Notes under the pieces: model-generated
Seen by the model: only the letters and a program-made list of their open reading frames with translations
What the model was told of the DNA's origin: nothing
The model's database searches: none
Part shown: positions 48,250-62,165 of the stretch, piece after piece
How positions within the stretch are numbered: position 1 is the first letter of the stretch
Layout: each line of letters starts with the position of its first letter
Program-made: the position numbers and the translations under genes
NCBI GenBank assembly: GCA_015227615.1
Contig: JAALGZ010000032.1
Span: 62,001 to 126,000 of the forward strand
DNA: 64,000 nt
From: Labyrinthula sp. Ha
Taxonomy: Eukaryota; Sar; Bigyra; Labyrinthulida; Labyrinthulaceae
Direction: 5' to 3'

Positions 48250-51200
48250 TCGGGTATCTTCGCCATACTATGGTAATGTCATGCACCTAATCATGTTTCT
48301 AGTAAACTAACGTAAAATATAAAAAATAATGGAAGAAAGGATCCTGGATACACGTTATCAAGCCAGAATTAAACTGTGGTGGTTGTACTAATTTAATTGT
48401 AGAAAACACGGCAGTGAAAATAAGGTTTATGAAAGGAAACTCATGAATAAGAAAAAAATTCCCCTAAAGAAGAAAGTGTTTTCCTTTAGATCAATGCCGT
48501 TGCGAAACCAAATGTGAATAAAATATTGTATAATGACAATAAGAAAAACTCGACTGTCTAACTACCAAATGAGCGGTAGAACTTGTTTGATATAAGAAAG
48601 GATTGAAGATAAGAATATAAATTTATAATTGAATCCTTTGCAATTTTCTTTGCTTGCCAGCAATGTTAGGCAACCATAATCAATACGGTAAGCATATAAA
48701 TTGAACTGTATAGTTCTTTTAGAAGGAAGAACCCGGTGAGATAAAACAAATTATTACATTATAATAATTATATTTGTCACTCAGAAATATTATTTGTTTA
48801 AGCTCCTGAAGGTTAAGACCATGGAATATTTGATATATATGGTTTGTCGAGAGAACATAATTATGTTTTCTTGTTATGTCCAGAAGAAAAAATATAAGAA
48901 CCTTAGCTATTTTTTTTCTCACAGAGTTTTTTAAAAGTTAATTTCGTATTCCGACTGTTAATAATGCCTATGCTTCAATTTCTGCCAGAAATTTGGGATT
49001 TTTTGAAGCTTGGTTTCGTAATGTTAAAATTGCAAAAAGAATGACTTAGAGACACGGCATTAGAATAATTTCGATTAGGGTGTTAGATATCTAAGTAATC
49101 ATTGTGATCACTTAAAAGGGATAACTAGAAAACAAAGTAATATCTTAACGACATTGTAGTCATACTACATAAATAACTAAATACTTCAAAATATAATATA
49201 CCAACATTGAATAATCTAAAATATTATTGCGAAGTTTCTCAATTCTCAAGACGTTTTCTCCATAAGAAAAGTTTTGTTATTCAATGTTTTCTATCGTTGC
49301 TCCGTTTTTTTCCGAACATATATACAAATTGTATTTATTATTTTCTTCTGGAATCGCTTTACCGGTACTAACTGTTAAATGTTTAAACTTTTTTGTTATT
49401 GCTATTTTTTAAGTATTAAAGTATATTTCAATAAAATAAGAAACTACATAAATTAAATACCTTTCTTTTTGGGTAAATATAGAATACCATTACTTAAGAG
49501 TATTCTAAAATACCATGCCCAGAATACCTTCACTTTTATTTTACCTGTATACCATTCTGATACAGACCTCCTTCAACACTAAAATTTAGTAATCCTCTTA
49601 TAAATTTAGATAGCCGCTAGTTTTTTGATAGCGCAATATCTGTTACTCAGTTTAGAACACAGTGAAACATTGCTCATTCTAGTTTTGTACAAGTCTTCAG
49701 TGTTTAATGTAAGCATAGTCGACATACGGCTCTCATCAATGATGAAGAGGATGATCCTGTAGCAATACTGGGAGAAGCAATAAGAAATGTTGGATCAACA
49801 TGGCCATAAATAAAAGTTTAAACTCTGTTATTATATTTTTTTTCTAGGCTACATCACAAATGGATTGTTTTCATCCTGGAATTCATTGATTAAAACCATC
49901 TTAATGTTATCTCAGTTCATAAATTAGTACTTGTTTGTCATTTGGCCTTCTATTAAGAACTTTTTGCGAAAACAGTCAACAATATAGTACTCATAAGTCA
50001 TGGTAAAGAGAACTATACCTCAGATACAAACATGTGTAACGGGCTATACCAAGGTCTAATTGACGTTAGGTCGCGGAGATCGATTTCACCTTAGTTACCA
50101 TATCAAAGCGGGGGATTAGATAATGAAGACTAAGTAAGAGTATTAAAATCTAGGTAGAAAATAATATCCGTAGTTAGAGCAGGATAGATGAGTTTGCCAA
50201 CAATAAACGGAATTGTCAACATACCTCTGACGAAAATCACTGAATTCTGTTTATGGAGCTGAATTCAGGTTTATTTACAGTACTGAATTGAGGAAACCTA
50301 GATGGAACATGTTTCTCATTCAAATAACCTTCAATTAAAATGGATATTAACATAGTTTAATCTACGTAAATTCTCCTGTATCCTAATTTCAGTTTACATA
50401 TGTCTTACTTGGGCAGCTGTTTGGCACTAAATTCTGAAATATGAGGTTGAATCTATAGATAAAAAAAGAAATTTTGATTTGTATTCTAGGTTTTGGAAAA
50501 CAGAATATGTATTTTTGAGAGTTGCTTACTACTCGATTCGTGTTTAGGTTCACATACAACAGGTGTTTGTTTCTTCATATTTAGTTCCGATGACATATTC
50601 AAATATAGATTTCAATAGCAGCGAAGTTTATTTTAGTGGATTTATCTGGTTGATACATATAGCAACGAAACAGCTAATGATAACAAAAAATATTTTAGAG
50701 ACATTAGAGCATATCATTTGTAATGTTATTACCATTGATACTTGAAAACTTGAAACGAAAATAGAAAGAGTGTGATTTTGAAATTTCAAAGAGAATCTGG
50801 AGAATATTTTTTTCAAATTAATCAGGATAAAAATTAGTCACCTTATGCATGAAAGATGAAAGCTATGTAATAAGGCTCAGATATTTATAGTATTATGGTG
50901 AACTTTGTGTCATTTTTGTACATTTTGCCAGACAATGGACCTCTCAAGGGAGTATCAAATGAGCTGTGGGTGTTATAAGAAAGTCAAATAAAATAAAATA
51001 GTAAAGCTATATATTGCATTTGTTTTCTCTAGAAAAAATTATTATATCGCTCCGGAGAATACGACGCATGAACGCTGTACTTACACCCTTCAGCTAAATG
51101 TGCTCCCGTGAATATTCTCAGCTTATACTGCTAATCTATCGTAATGTTACCTTTATATTTAGACTAAGTGTTTTGCTTAAGTTTTAATTTGTTTCTCAGC

Positions 51201-51525
51201 TCAAATTATATCTGTCCCGGTTGGACTCGTCTTCAAAGTTATCTATACCTACCAACCCAACAAATACAGGGTCATGATTTCTCTTTCATTCCTATTTAAA
51301 ACTGGGACCAATCTCTCCTAAAATAAAGGTTAAATAAGTATTGTTTTTTGTTTATTAGTAATAGGTATTGTTTTGTTTGGTTCTCTGTTGAATGGCATGG
51401 TCGACTATGTTTCAACATGCTTTCATTTTGGCATTAGTTATGTAATGCCAAAAAAAAGGAACAAAATATAGCATTACTGCAAATTTGAATCAACGAAAGA
51501 AATCGTTACAAGAAAAGCGAAATCG
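48250..51525. other. Intergenic, no gene seen
   Basis: AT-rich, with no open frame beyond 67 codons and no recognised RNA gene or repeat. The end of this stretch holds the VAP promoter; no motif stands out. Confidence 0.45.
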
Positions 51526-52392
51526 ATGAACACAAATAAATTCGATTTAAACGTTTCAGTACAGCACCTTACCTTCGATCTCAACCAAAATGTAAATTTT
51601 TAATCCTCTGAGAATATCTTAACTTTTTAGGAGCCAACAACTGTTATAAAGCTTCAAAACAGTGTGGACAAGACGTACGGTAGAAATTTCACACTGTTAG
51701 TATCATTTAGCGTTTAAGATAAAAACAACAGAACCCAAAAAATATCTTGTACGACCTAATCAAGAAGTTCTTCGACCTGAGCAACATCTGGAAGTAAAGA
51801 TTTCAATGCTTCCAAATGTACAAATTATCTTTTTGTTAAATTCTAGGAAGCCAAAGTTATGAAAGAAACACTTGAAGAAGATCCGGAAAAGCTTGGGAAA
51901 TATGGTGATAAGTTTCTGATCCAGTGTTTGACTTTAAATGAAGAAGAACTGAAGAAATTAGAAGATAAAAAAAATGATGAAGAAAAATTAACAGATTTGA
52001 TTCTTCCAAAGTGGAAAGAAACTTCTGAAGCAAAAATAGGATCTCTAAGATTAGTTTGTAAGTTTATTCTTCCTAAAAAAAAAGAGTTATCGAAAGAGGA
52101 TTTGGAGCTAAAAGATATGATGGAAATGAGAAAAAAATATAATGATCTATTGAGTTTTACAGTTACCTTGACCAGTGAAAAAGATAGATTAAAAGCATCA
52201 TATGAGGAAGCAGCAAAAGAATTAACTGCAAAGAGAAGGAATTCATCTCAAATCTATGGATCTGGAAATTTTCAAAATAATGGATTTTCTCTTATACAAG
52301 TTATTCTTATTGCAGTTGTTGCTTTCTTTGGAGGATATATTGCACAGTCAAAAGATGAATGGGCGGAATGGCTAAAAAGTTTTGTAGCTTAA
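51526..52392 (+). CDS. VAMP-associated protein (VAP), tail-anchored
   Basis: A 255-aa protein from four exons: 51526-51591, 51631-51679, 51711-51817 and 51847-52392. The introns are 39, 31 and 29 nt, all GT...AG. The borders are fixed by the MSP domain, which runs unbroken across them: HLTFDLNQN|EPTTVIKLQNSVDKTY|AFKIKTTEPKKYLVRPNQEV...MLPN|EAKVMKE, then KYGDKFLIQC. VAPs sit in the ER membrane and bind FFAT-motif proteins at contact sites, including lipid-transfer proteins. After the MSP domain come a Lys/Glu-rich linker, a coiled coil (about 165-205) and one C-terminal helix (IQVILIAVVAFFGGYIA, about 222-238) with a short tail, the classic tail-anchored layout. An AATAAA lies ten bases past the stop. 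Confidence 0.93.
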
Positions 52393-55300
52393 GGTATAAA
52401 AAATAAACAGGCTTTTACCTCATAAAAAACAGAAAGAGAATGTATTAGAAACACAATAACATTTTCGCAACAATTAATATCTTTTTTTCTTATTCCTGTG
52501 GGTTTGTTGTAAAATTGTGTTCTATTTGAAGTAATATAAATGAAAAACCGATTAGGGCATAGCTTAGTTTCACCGACATCATGAGTTTATCTTCAACACA
52601 AGATTAAATGCTCTCTCCTCAGGTTTTCATATACATCTGTGAGCAACATAACCACACCTTTTGTGCTTGATGTGTAGCTTACCTAAGTTTATGTACCTTA
52701 ATCCGGTATTTTCTCATACAGTTATTTCAAGAAAGTCATGAAAGTTAACAACAGGTGAAATTTTAGCGTAGGTTAACTTTCATTTTGATCGTATGTAGAG
52801 ACGGGTATGATCATATTGAAGTCATTAAACCCTCTGCAAGAGTAGTTCCCTTTTATTGTTTTTTGAGCCATTCTTATGTAATCAATAGCACGTTTATTTA
52901 CCAGGTTGTAATCTGAACCATTTTTTTGCATTATGATTCTTATTAGTTTATGATCATAAGCGTCTTTTTTAGAGTATAAGGATTCAGTACATAGTTAAAT
53001 CTTCTTTGAGTTTTGGTTATTCTGCGCCTAAGAAAGAATGTTCTCATATTGTGCAGAAGAATATCTGTCAGAATTATAATACTTTAACCTATAGAAAAAT
53101 CAGCTCTTTTGATTGGAACCAAATAACCCATCAGTAGTTTCCGTAATTAATATCGCAAAGAGTATGTTAAGCCCATAAACTCAAGAGATATAAAATAATT
53201 GGTTCCTCAAAAAGTTCAAAGACATAATTGATTTTATTTGGAGCTCTTGATTACGACGGTGTTGATTGGGACAATACTTGTCCTAAGTTCATTTAAAACT
53301 AATGTACCCATCAAGAAGAGACATGGAACTAGAGATGAGATAAAAATATTTTCCAGGACTATTAATTTTGACACATGGTAAAAGAAAGAAGCATATATTG
53401 ATGCTCTCAGAAGGTTTTCTGTCCTTTCTACCATCTTTTTCTCTCTGTATCTCAGAAATTATTTTGTCATTAAGGTCTACTGGTATACACCCCTTGGTTA
53501 AAACTTTCCCAGAGTTTATTTCTTAATTAACTTGCCCCTGCCGGTTTACTCTTCTTACAATTGGTAATAGTAGTAGCCCACCGCTTTGATTTCATGCCGC
53601 TTAAGTTTGAAATTGGAGAGTATGCCAACATATATGCCCAGATGAAAATTTTAGAACATTAAAATTCTTCTGTTTGCTTCTTATTCTTTATTTGACTTAT
53701 CCTTTGATTGATTCAGGCCGTTATAGACCAAAGTTCCTATGCGGCCATATGTCTTGGGAATGGGAAAACCCTTGTTATCAACTCGGGTATAGTATACGCA
53801 AGCTCTAGTAAGATTAACATTGAAACTAAGATATGATCATGTTATAGTACTCAGCGAAAAAAACTTATACTGACTCTAGTATCAATCGAAATACTGAAGT
53901 AATCCCTTTTATGTGCATGTTAGAGCACAAGCAAGTAATAGTGGAAAGCATAGAGACTGTCATTTAATGTTTTCTACGAAACATTGATAATCAGAGAATG
54001 CCGTCTATAAACTAATGAACAACAACAACAAAGTAGCAATAAACTCAAAAATCTTGTTTGATGTCCAAAACCCTAGCGTTAATAGCAATACAGTGCTGCA
54101 TTGCTGTAAAGGCTCAAGTAATGAAATAACACTGAACATTAAACGAACCCTTTCCAAACATTGAATTAATTTTTCTAAACGATCAGTTGGCTGATTTCTT
54201 ATTACCATTATCCTGTTGATTTTTTTTGAAACAGGCTCTGCAGTCAGAACAACGTCAATGTGTGTGAAGATTGTTACGTACCAAAGCAGAAGGTTTGTAT
54301 AATATAATTTACAATTCCTCTGACCCCATATCTGTATGACGAAGGTTTTGTTGATTCTTGATAAGGTGCTCTTGCTCAAATATAAGTTACAGTACCTTTG
54401 CAACAGAACAACTATTAATTACTCTAATTAAATGGATCGAAGAGGAATATTATACATGCAAAAAGTTATCACTATAATGTAATGGGTTAATCTATAATTT
54501 AAGGAATAGAAATTAATATTATTTAAATAATCTTTTATAGTATTGAGCTTAGCCACCGTGGTATCCTTTCTGTAGTTCTTGGTTTTACATGAGCTACATT
54601 CCTCTCTTGCTTAATAAGATTTTACTCTTTAGCTGTTACTAATTTACAGTTCTTTTTGATTCACCAAGTTTACATTTAGATTTTCAAGAATATCAATGCT
54701 TTCTCATTACACAAAGATGTAAACAACTCTTTATTATCGCGTAAAATTGGATACTTTAATTTATCTGCAACGCTACATCATTTCCTGACGCCACATATGT
54801 TTTGATGTTTCGAAAGGCTTGAATAGGTAGATATGGTCAAAGATTTACTCATTGAACTGTAGCCTCTAAGTGCATCATCATAATTTAATAAACTAAACTT
54901 ACGAAAATCGGCATTAAGCTGAAGGTACAAGACTCCTCATTACTTTAGCACACTATATGATTGGTATGCAGGGAGCATTCATGCTTGAATATACCAGTTT
55001 TTATAATTCTTCTTACTGTAGACAAATCATTCTAAATTATTGCCTTTGTGATTATTCTGACCACACCGATAGCAAAATTCATTTATAATGATAATATCTT
55101 AAACACATTTATAACAAAATCCATCCACCTTTTCTTTAATATATATCTGCTAATGATAGACTCATGGCAATAAGACCCAAATACAGTATCGGCCCACAGA
55201 AATTAATAGGTTCCTGCACGATCAATATATATATTTACTACATTGAATAGATATATAGATTCTAAAATTAAATTAACAGACTAAAGTGTGAAAGCAATGT

Positions 55301-58300
55301 ACACTATATTGAAAAATGACACCCTTGATAAACCCTAAGTAATATACCTGAATCTTTTGAAAAACTCATTAAAAATATTATCATGGTTAGCCCAGGTATA
55401 AGTATTTTATAGCCAGGAAAATAGGAACTAGTTTATGTAGCCTGCAGTAAAGTAGGCAGTAGATTTAGGCTGGAATTTAAGGGGTATCGAAATAATATCT
55501 CTCTGAGATATACTATCGCTGTGTTACGCTACTACTTTCAATTTGGATATGTTTTACAGGCGATTAGGATATTGGTTTCTCATTTGACGTCCTATTCAGT
55601 TTGGAGGAAAACATAACTCTTTATTTAACACTAATATTCAAAATTCGAGAATTCTAGACCCCGACGGAAATAGTATTTATTCTTCAGTAATCACCATAGT
55701 TGTGAAAAGATATTATATTTATTTATTTTTCAAAATCTCATTTGTACTTAAGATATTAATTATCATTTATAGATTATATTTTCTTCATGAAACTATACTT
55801 AAGAATTTTCCATCTTTCGCTTGGCGTTGAGTATTTCCATTGCTATTAACATAGGTCTGAAAAAAATCAAAATTCATACATTTTAGATGATACCGTATCA
55901 TGTAGCACTAGACATAGTTTTACTCTTTCTAATACATCAAAATATAATCTTATATCCTGCGACTCAACTTCAATAGTAAATATCTACTGATTTCAAGTGA
56001 AAACATTCCCACATAGGGTAAAAAAGAATACTTTCCTAATATGTTTCCAACGTCAGAGTAAAGCATCTAAGTTTAGCTTTCCTTGAGGTTTCAGTCGGAG
56101 ACTTAATAATTTTGCGAAGTAATTACTGAGTAATGTTAAATCTACTAAGAATCTTTTACTTAGAAGATGATATTTACTCGGAACTTTTAGCTTGTTAATT
56201 TTTTAATGATATATTTCTCTTCAACCACAAGTTTATCTCGTTGAAACATATTTTTCTTTTAAGCTTCTTGATAAGTGATCATACTCCTTCCACTTATCCA
56301 TCTACAAGAAATAACACTGTAACCTGTTTTCTACTGTATAGGCAAATATACATTTTCAGGGAATCTGGATATAGAAATTACTATGAAGAATCCAATCAAA
56401 GACCACATGATCTCGAAAAAAAGAAAAATTAAGTTAAATTATTCGTGAAAATTTCCTTGATTATTAACATATTTTGCCTTTTATTAAGAATATATTGCAC
56501 TTCCTGATTATTTCAGAAAAGTTTTATTTTGCCTAAAATTAAGGTTTATAATTTTCGGGTTGAGAATATTCAAGGTGCGATATCCCTTATCATGTGCATG
56601 CTGGGTTAGTTGGTCTAACATATTCATTAAACATATGTGCAAACAACAATGGACACAAAAGAGAATATCACATGCAAAACAATGTTTTATTGAAAAAAAA
56701 ATGCCTATTATTTCACAAGAGAAAAATAGTTTAAAACAGATCAGTTGACATATATAAGATATTAAAATACCCCTCTTAAGAGAAGTTTACATTAGTGCAT
56801 TTCATAAAATAATACTGTGGCATACTACAACTATTTGCTTAGGAATTTTTATTATTTTTTATTTAAAACTCTATATTTTATCCCATTTAGGAATTTAAAC
56901 TGCAAAAAACCAAATCTTATTGCAGGAAAATAGAATACAATGACTTTACTCAAGTATATCCAAATTCCCAGAGCAATAATGCAATAATTTGAATATTACT
57001 TCAGGATCACCGTGTTTAAATCTACTTACATATTAAGAATAATTATTTATTCCATCAAGCATAAGAGATATCTTATGTTTAGGCATGAATTTTTATACCG
57101 TTCCCACTTTCACCGATAGAAGTCAGGAGCTGTAGATAAATATAACAGCCATAATAGGTAGAACCTGATACAGTTTCTTGACAAGAATATTCTTGTGGTG
57201 ACTCAATATCGAGATAGATATAAAATATAAAAGACATGAAGTTGGTTTTTGATTACAACTTTGTGTATGTTTTACCTGCTATTAATACAACCATAAGAAA
57301 AATTTGTAGCAATGAAAATTACTGGCTAAAAAATTCTTGGTGCCAATTTGAAAATTTATCTGATTTGTTCGACGAATATTCTTGGTATTACACCATAAAT
57401 TTGTTCTAAGGTGATAATAGCACTTATTTTCCTCATACAAGACTATTGAGCTTTGACCGTAGCTGTGGCGAATTTAATTTCAAATAGAATGCAAATATTG
57501 AACTGTCATGTATATACTGAATTTCAAAATATATTTTTTATTTAATAAACTAAGATTCTTAAAATAATCCAAATACTTAAATATTTTCGAAATTAATTCC
57601 TTTTCCTCATTAAATAGTATAAATTTTAGTGGGGTTGCATTTATTTTTGTGCATGCTAGATCTGCAGTCAACGATGTTTCCATGATTTTACAGAGAAAAG
57701 ACATCTTTTTCAATTTTTCAATTCATGATTAACCACAATTCCATATAATTATTAACAACTATTAGTAAGGTGATGTACGAAAGTAAATAACACTTGTTCA
57801 GATTGACGTTTTAATAGCGTTCAATTCAGTACGAAAAAAATAATGATATACATTCATACTTTATAGCTCCATTCTTATAGAACTTAAGGTGTTCGTTCTT
57901 AGGCAGAACTCGGTGCTACTTCTAAGAAGTAGAAAAAGAGCCTAAAACTTTCAAAACAATTTCACAATTGGATTTAACTACCAGATTTTTGTGACAACTA
58001 CTATGGTAAATATAGTCTATTATATTCTGACATTATGAACTTCCGCTGATATAGCAGCTATTGCATTCGTCGATCTGATCTGCAGTGTTTATTCTAACCA
58101 ATGACTTCAAAATAACAAGGAATTGTTGAGGACCTATTTGTTTCTCTACAAGAATTCAAGATTGGTTGTTGCATTCCCGAGCATACCCCAAATTAACCTT
58201 TCATTTTTTGGCTCCCCTACCCAATTTTGTTCTATTTACTAGGGACACGAGTCCCAATAATCTAAGCTTTTAGCCCGGACTGTTCCTCATTGATTCTTTT

Positions 58301-60459
58301 TGATCATATTGACGTAGTTTAATACCTAAAATACAGCTCTGTTCTAATTCTTTGATTACTTGTTTTATTTAATATTTATGATGTATTTGTTGATGTGCTT
58401 CAACTGCCCTCCCGGTCTTATAACTGCGCATCTTAATTCTTGAGCTAATAACTTTTGTTTGCGAGGATTTAATCTAGAAATTTTCTCATATTTTAAATAT
58501 TAATTTTCCTAAAAGTTATGGATGAGTTGTATGCGAATACTTATGGGTTGTAATCTTATCCTAACGCATTACCGGTTCGAGAAATTGTTTGGTCCCAGTC
58601 TTCAACCATAATAGGAAAAGCATTATCTCTAGCTCTTAATCTTTCGCCAAATATGTCTATCTCCTGTTGATCTATATTCAATTCATTGTATCTAAATTAT
58701 ATTCTATATCTTATATAATTTTGAAAATTCAATGTTGTTTCGCAACAGATTGAAGTTCTTTCTGTATCCCCAGTAGCACCCCGGGTACAGAATTTTCAAT
58801 ATATTCCAATTTGCCGCTTTAATTTAAGACCTTACTTCGATATTTCATTAGCGTATTATTCTCTTTCTAGGAAAGTAGAGAATAATATTTAGAGAGAAAT
58901 ACCATATTTCATATAATTCTTTTCTTAGAGTTTTTGCTATAGGAAATTTTCCTCGCAATGTGCTCGATATCCTCTCCTTTTATAGACCAAGTAAGCCCGG
59001 ATTAGTTTTGTCTTTAAATCTTTCCCCCTTTCTCTTTGTAAAAATAGTATAGAATTTATACTTCCTTATTTATCTACTTTTATGTTCCTCTAAAAAGGGT
59101 CCATATTGGCTTTTCATAGAACATTGGAAGATGGGTCCTTTATCTGAACATAATGATCTTTCAAACAGTCAGATACTAGAAAGTGACACAAAGATAGTAA
59201 CAAGAACAGCAGCCTTATGAAACAAGTTAAATAAAGTCTCCTCTAGATTATAATCAGCCAATATAAGACGATTTACTGAACAGAGACTTTTGCGTGAACT
59301 TAAATGAAGTTCCCCATATATTAAAAAGTCACATTTACTTAGGTTTTTATTCCTAAGTCTATAAACTCAGAGGAGGCTTGTTCTTTCTTATTATAGGTTA
59401 GGCTGGCCTTAGTGATATGTTGCTCTAATGCATTTAGGGTTCTATCGCAAGAATTTTAATTGTTTAGTTTCCTAGAATATCTACTTACTAGTTTCGCTTT
59501 ACTGTTTGATACTGTTATGAGAATGGATAGCTGAATAAATATGCAAAGTTCTTTCTGGGTTTTATGCCCATATATGCCCTTCTTGTCCCTTATCCTTATT
59601 TTCATGTTGATATTCATATTCATAGATTTTCTGATTTTTTTACTTGTATTTTGAACAGTTGTTTTTTGTGTTTTCTTTGCTATGGGTTTAATCTGAGTCA
59701 TTTACCAATCTTTGAAAGTCTTGCCTATCAAGTTTCAGTAGAATTATTCATCTCCATTGAATTTGTGATGAAGAAAGAGTTCTAATTGAAGTAAATAAGT
59801 TTTCTATAACGTAGAGAATTCATATTCAGTTTCTTAATATTTTACAGTATGTAAAATTCGGTTTCTGTCTTATGAAAAAAACGAAAGTAAACACCGGCCT
59901 GTAGGCTGCATATCTCCTAGCTTTTAAACCAGATTTGAATATAAAGGCTTAAGTAAGATAATAATAGAAAATAAAAAAAATAGTTTGTACCTTTATTTGG
60001 AATTTTATTGAGCTAATTTTGTTATCTGCATGATATTTAACTAGAGGCTTGCAAAGTATCGGACCCTGCAATCTGTTTAAAATTAACAATAACAACATTT
60101 AATACTGATTCTGTACTTACTAATTCTTAATTGAAAAATAAACACATAAATAAGGAGCTTTACTTCAGAAAATTTTAGAAAAAGGATATTAATTGAGCTG
60201 TTGCCTTGGTTTTAAACCATATGTGTTTGTTAGAAATTTGGAGAGCACAAATGTCTGTGACTTCACAGAAGAAAGAACGACAGAGATTGTTTTTTGAATC
60301 AAAAATATATAATTATAAGAATAATCAAGAAATATTCAGTAACTAATCCTATAAGATTCTCCTCTCTTCTGCCAAGTAAAGCAACCAGTGAATGTCTTGT
60401 TGTCTGTGGGTTAACATGTTACCACAATATGGCATTACCACAAAGAGATACTGAGACAA
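52393..60459. other. Intergenic, 8 kb, no firm gene
   Basis: This is the longest gap between genes. A 132-codon minus-strand frame (54005-54403) is the longest unexplained frame; it ends in a hydrophobic stretch (ATLLLLFISL), but the plus strand is also open over 54015-54161, and no family is recognised. Other frames of 60-81 codons are of chance length. No RNA gene, transposon or large repeat was seen. Confidence 0.4.
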
Positions 60460-62154
60460 ATGAAGAAACTAATAACAGGTCTACTTCTAGCAGTGTCATT
60501 GCTCATCTACCTTCTCCTGTATCTTGATATTGGGGAAGAAAATATTAGTTTTGGTACTAATCACATAAAATCAACACCTTTGACAATAATTCCAGTAAAG
60601 AAACGAACCTGTTCAAACATACCCACGGAAAACCTTCTCGACTTGGTAATTTTTTCGAAAGATGAAACACGACGGCGAAAAATACGGCAGGAAAAATACA
60701 AAACAACTTTCAAAATAATATCATCTAAATCATTCACAACTAATATACGAAGAGAACTATCAAAAAATAACGACGTAGATCTAATCAACTGTGAAAAATT
60801 AGATTCTTTCTGCTTTTACAATACCCTAATTTCTTTTTCATGTTCTTCTTTACATGCTTCCTTCACTTTAATCACTTCTGATATTTCTCTGATTAATTTT
60901 ATTGCTTTGGAAAAATATCTTTCTGACCAGTTTTATAGAGAAAACCAAATATTAGAGTTTCGTGCACCAAAGAACTCTTTTGCGTTTCTTTTCCCTTCTT
61001 TTATTCTCTCTGATTTACACGAATCAGTTGTTCATCAAAAACCTTTGAAAAAAGAAGCTTTTATAAGTTTAAACTTTCGAGATGTAGTTTATACGGTTTC
61101 AAGTGCTTTTAAAATTAACTTTGTGCAGAATTTAGAAACAAATATTTTTGAAAATTTAATATCTGAGTTTAATCCTTATTATCAGGAAATAAAACAAAAA
61201 GCGAAAACTGTATTTTCTTCTTTAAATATCTCAAAACTTAAACAAGATTGTCTCTTTGCAAACCAAGCTGATCGTAATAAACTTCTTTTACTTAGAGAAA
61301 CACAATTTGTAATTATTAGAACGAAAAAATCGTTTTCTTTTCCTGTTGAAGTTGTTTTCACATCTATTCTTAATGCAATTTATTATTCTTTGGAAATAAA
61401 TCTTCCAATAGAAAATTTTACTATTGATAATTTACAGTGTTTAAATATTTCTATAGAAATATTTGGAGATGAAAAAAATTCTTTAGTATCAAATACAACA
61501 AAAAAATATACCTTTTATGTTCAAGATTTTCATTTACTTTCACAAAACACCAATATTTTCTTTATGTTGAAAAAGTTACAAACTGAAGGTGTAGGTTTTG
61601 CTTTACCTTCCATAGAAAACAAAGAAGAAGAAAATCAAGAAACATCTGCATTTGAGTTTAAATTGAGCAATGGAAATCGCTACTTGAAGCAATTTAAGAA
61701 AGAAACAACTGGATTTACTCTAGATTGTATTTCAGTAGAAGGGTTTGATCTTTCGAAAAGTTCTTTTTTATTCAAAAACAATGATTTACTTAAACTTGAT
61801 TTTCTGCAGAATAGATTTGAAAGTCTTAATTTTTGGTTAACTACTGGTTTTAGAAAAATAAAAGTTTGTTTTCTACCAATGGCATCTGTTTTTGGAACTC
61901 TTAGTTTTCATTCTTCACGTTTAGACAGTGGAATAGATATTTGTAAAAACGTAGAAAACATTTGCACTGATGTTATTAAAAACTCAAGAAAGTTTATGAA
62001 AAGACCAACTAGAAGTGAATTTCACTTTGAAGGATTTATTTTAGATGATCTCATGGTAAATTGTGAAAGGAGAGGCTATTGTAGATTAAATCAAGATGGG
62101 GAAACACAAGAAACAGACGATTGCTACTCTTTTGAACACGGTTGCTATAAGTGA
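60460..62154 (+). CDS. Type II membrane protein, unknown family
   Basis: A 564-aa single-exon protein I do not recognise. A short basic start (MKK) precedes one hydrophobic helix (about 4-22, ITGLLLAVSLLIYLLLYLDI) with no cleavage-site look, so the remaining 540 residues should face the ER/Golgi lumen or cell exterior. The body is rich in Ser, Asn, Phe and Lys, has several NxS/T sequons (NIS, NFT, NTT) and clusters its Cys at both ends, with a C-terminal Cys-rich module (VNCERRGYCRLNQ...DDCYSFEHGCYK). Signal-anchor topology with a lumenal body is typical of Golgi glycosyltransferases, but I see no DxD in a convincing setting, so this is only a possibility. Its stop lies 11 bp from that of the convergent allantoicase-like gene. 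Confidence 0.75.
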   Translation: MKKLITGLLLAVSLLIYLLLYLDIGEENISFGTNHIKSTPLTIIPVKKRTCSNIPTENLLDLVIFSKDETRRRKIRQEKYKTTFKIISSKSFTTNIRRELSKNNDVDLINCEKLDSFCFYNTLISFSCSSLHASFTLITSDISLINFIALEKYLSDQFYRENQILEFRAPKNSFAFLFPSFILSDLHESVVHQKPLKKEAFISLNFRDVVYTVSSAFKINFVQNLETNIFENLISEFNPYYQEIKQKAKTVFSSLNISKLKQDCLFANQADRNKLLLLRETQFVIIRTKKSFSFPVEVVFTSILNAIYYSLEINLPIENFTIDNLQCLNISIEIFGDEKNSLVSNTTKKYTFYVQDFHLLSQNTNIFFMLKKLQTEGVGFALPSIENKEEENQETSAFEFKLSNGNRYLKQFKKETTGFTLDCISVEGFDLSKSSFLFKNNDLLKLDFLQNRFESLNFWLTTGFRKIKVCFLPMASVFGTLSFHSSRLDSGIDICKNVENICTDVIKNSRKFMKRPTRSEFHFEGFILDDLMVNCERRGYCRLNQDGETQETDDCYSFEHGCYK

Positions 62155-62165
62155 AGAATACAATA

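Noticed and set aside
54005-54403. 132-codon minus-strand frame
   Set aside because: The plus strand is also open with equally plausible composition, no family is recognised, and one frame of this size is not surprising in 64 kb of AT-rich DNA.
58571-58600. GGTTCGA sequence suggesting a tRNA T-loop
   Set aside because: The flanking bases do not form a T-stem or acceptor stem, and no matching D or anticodon arm precedes it.
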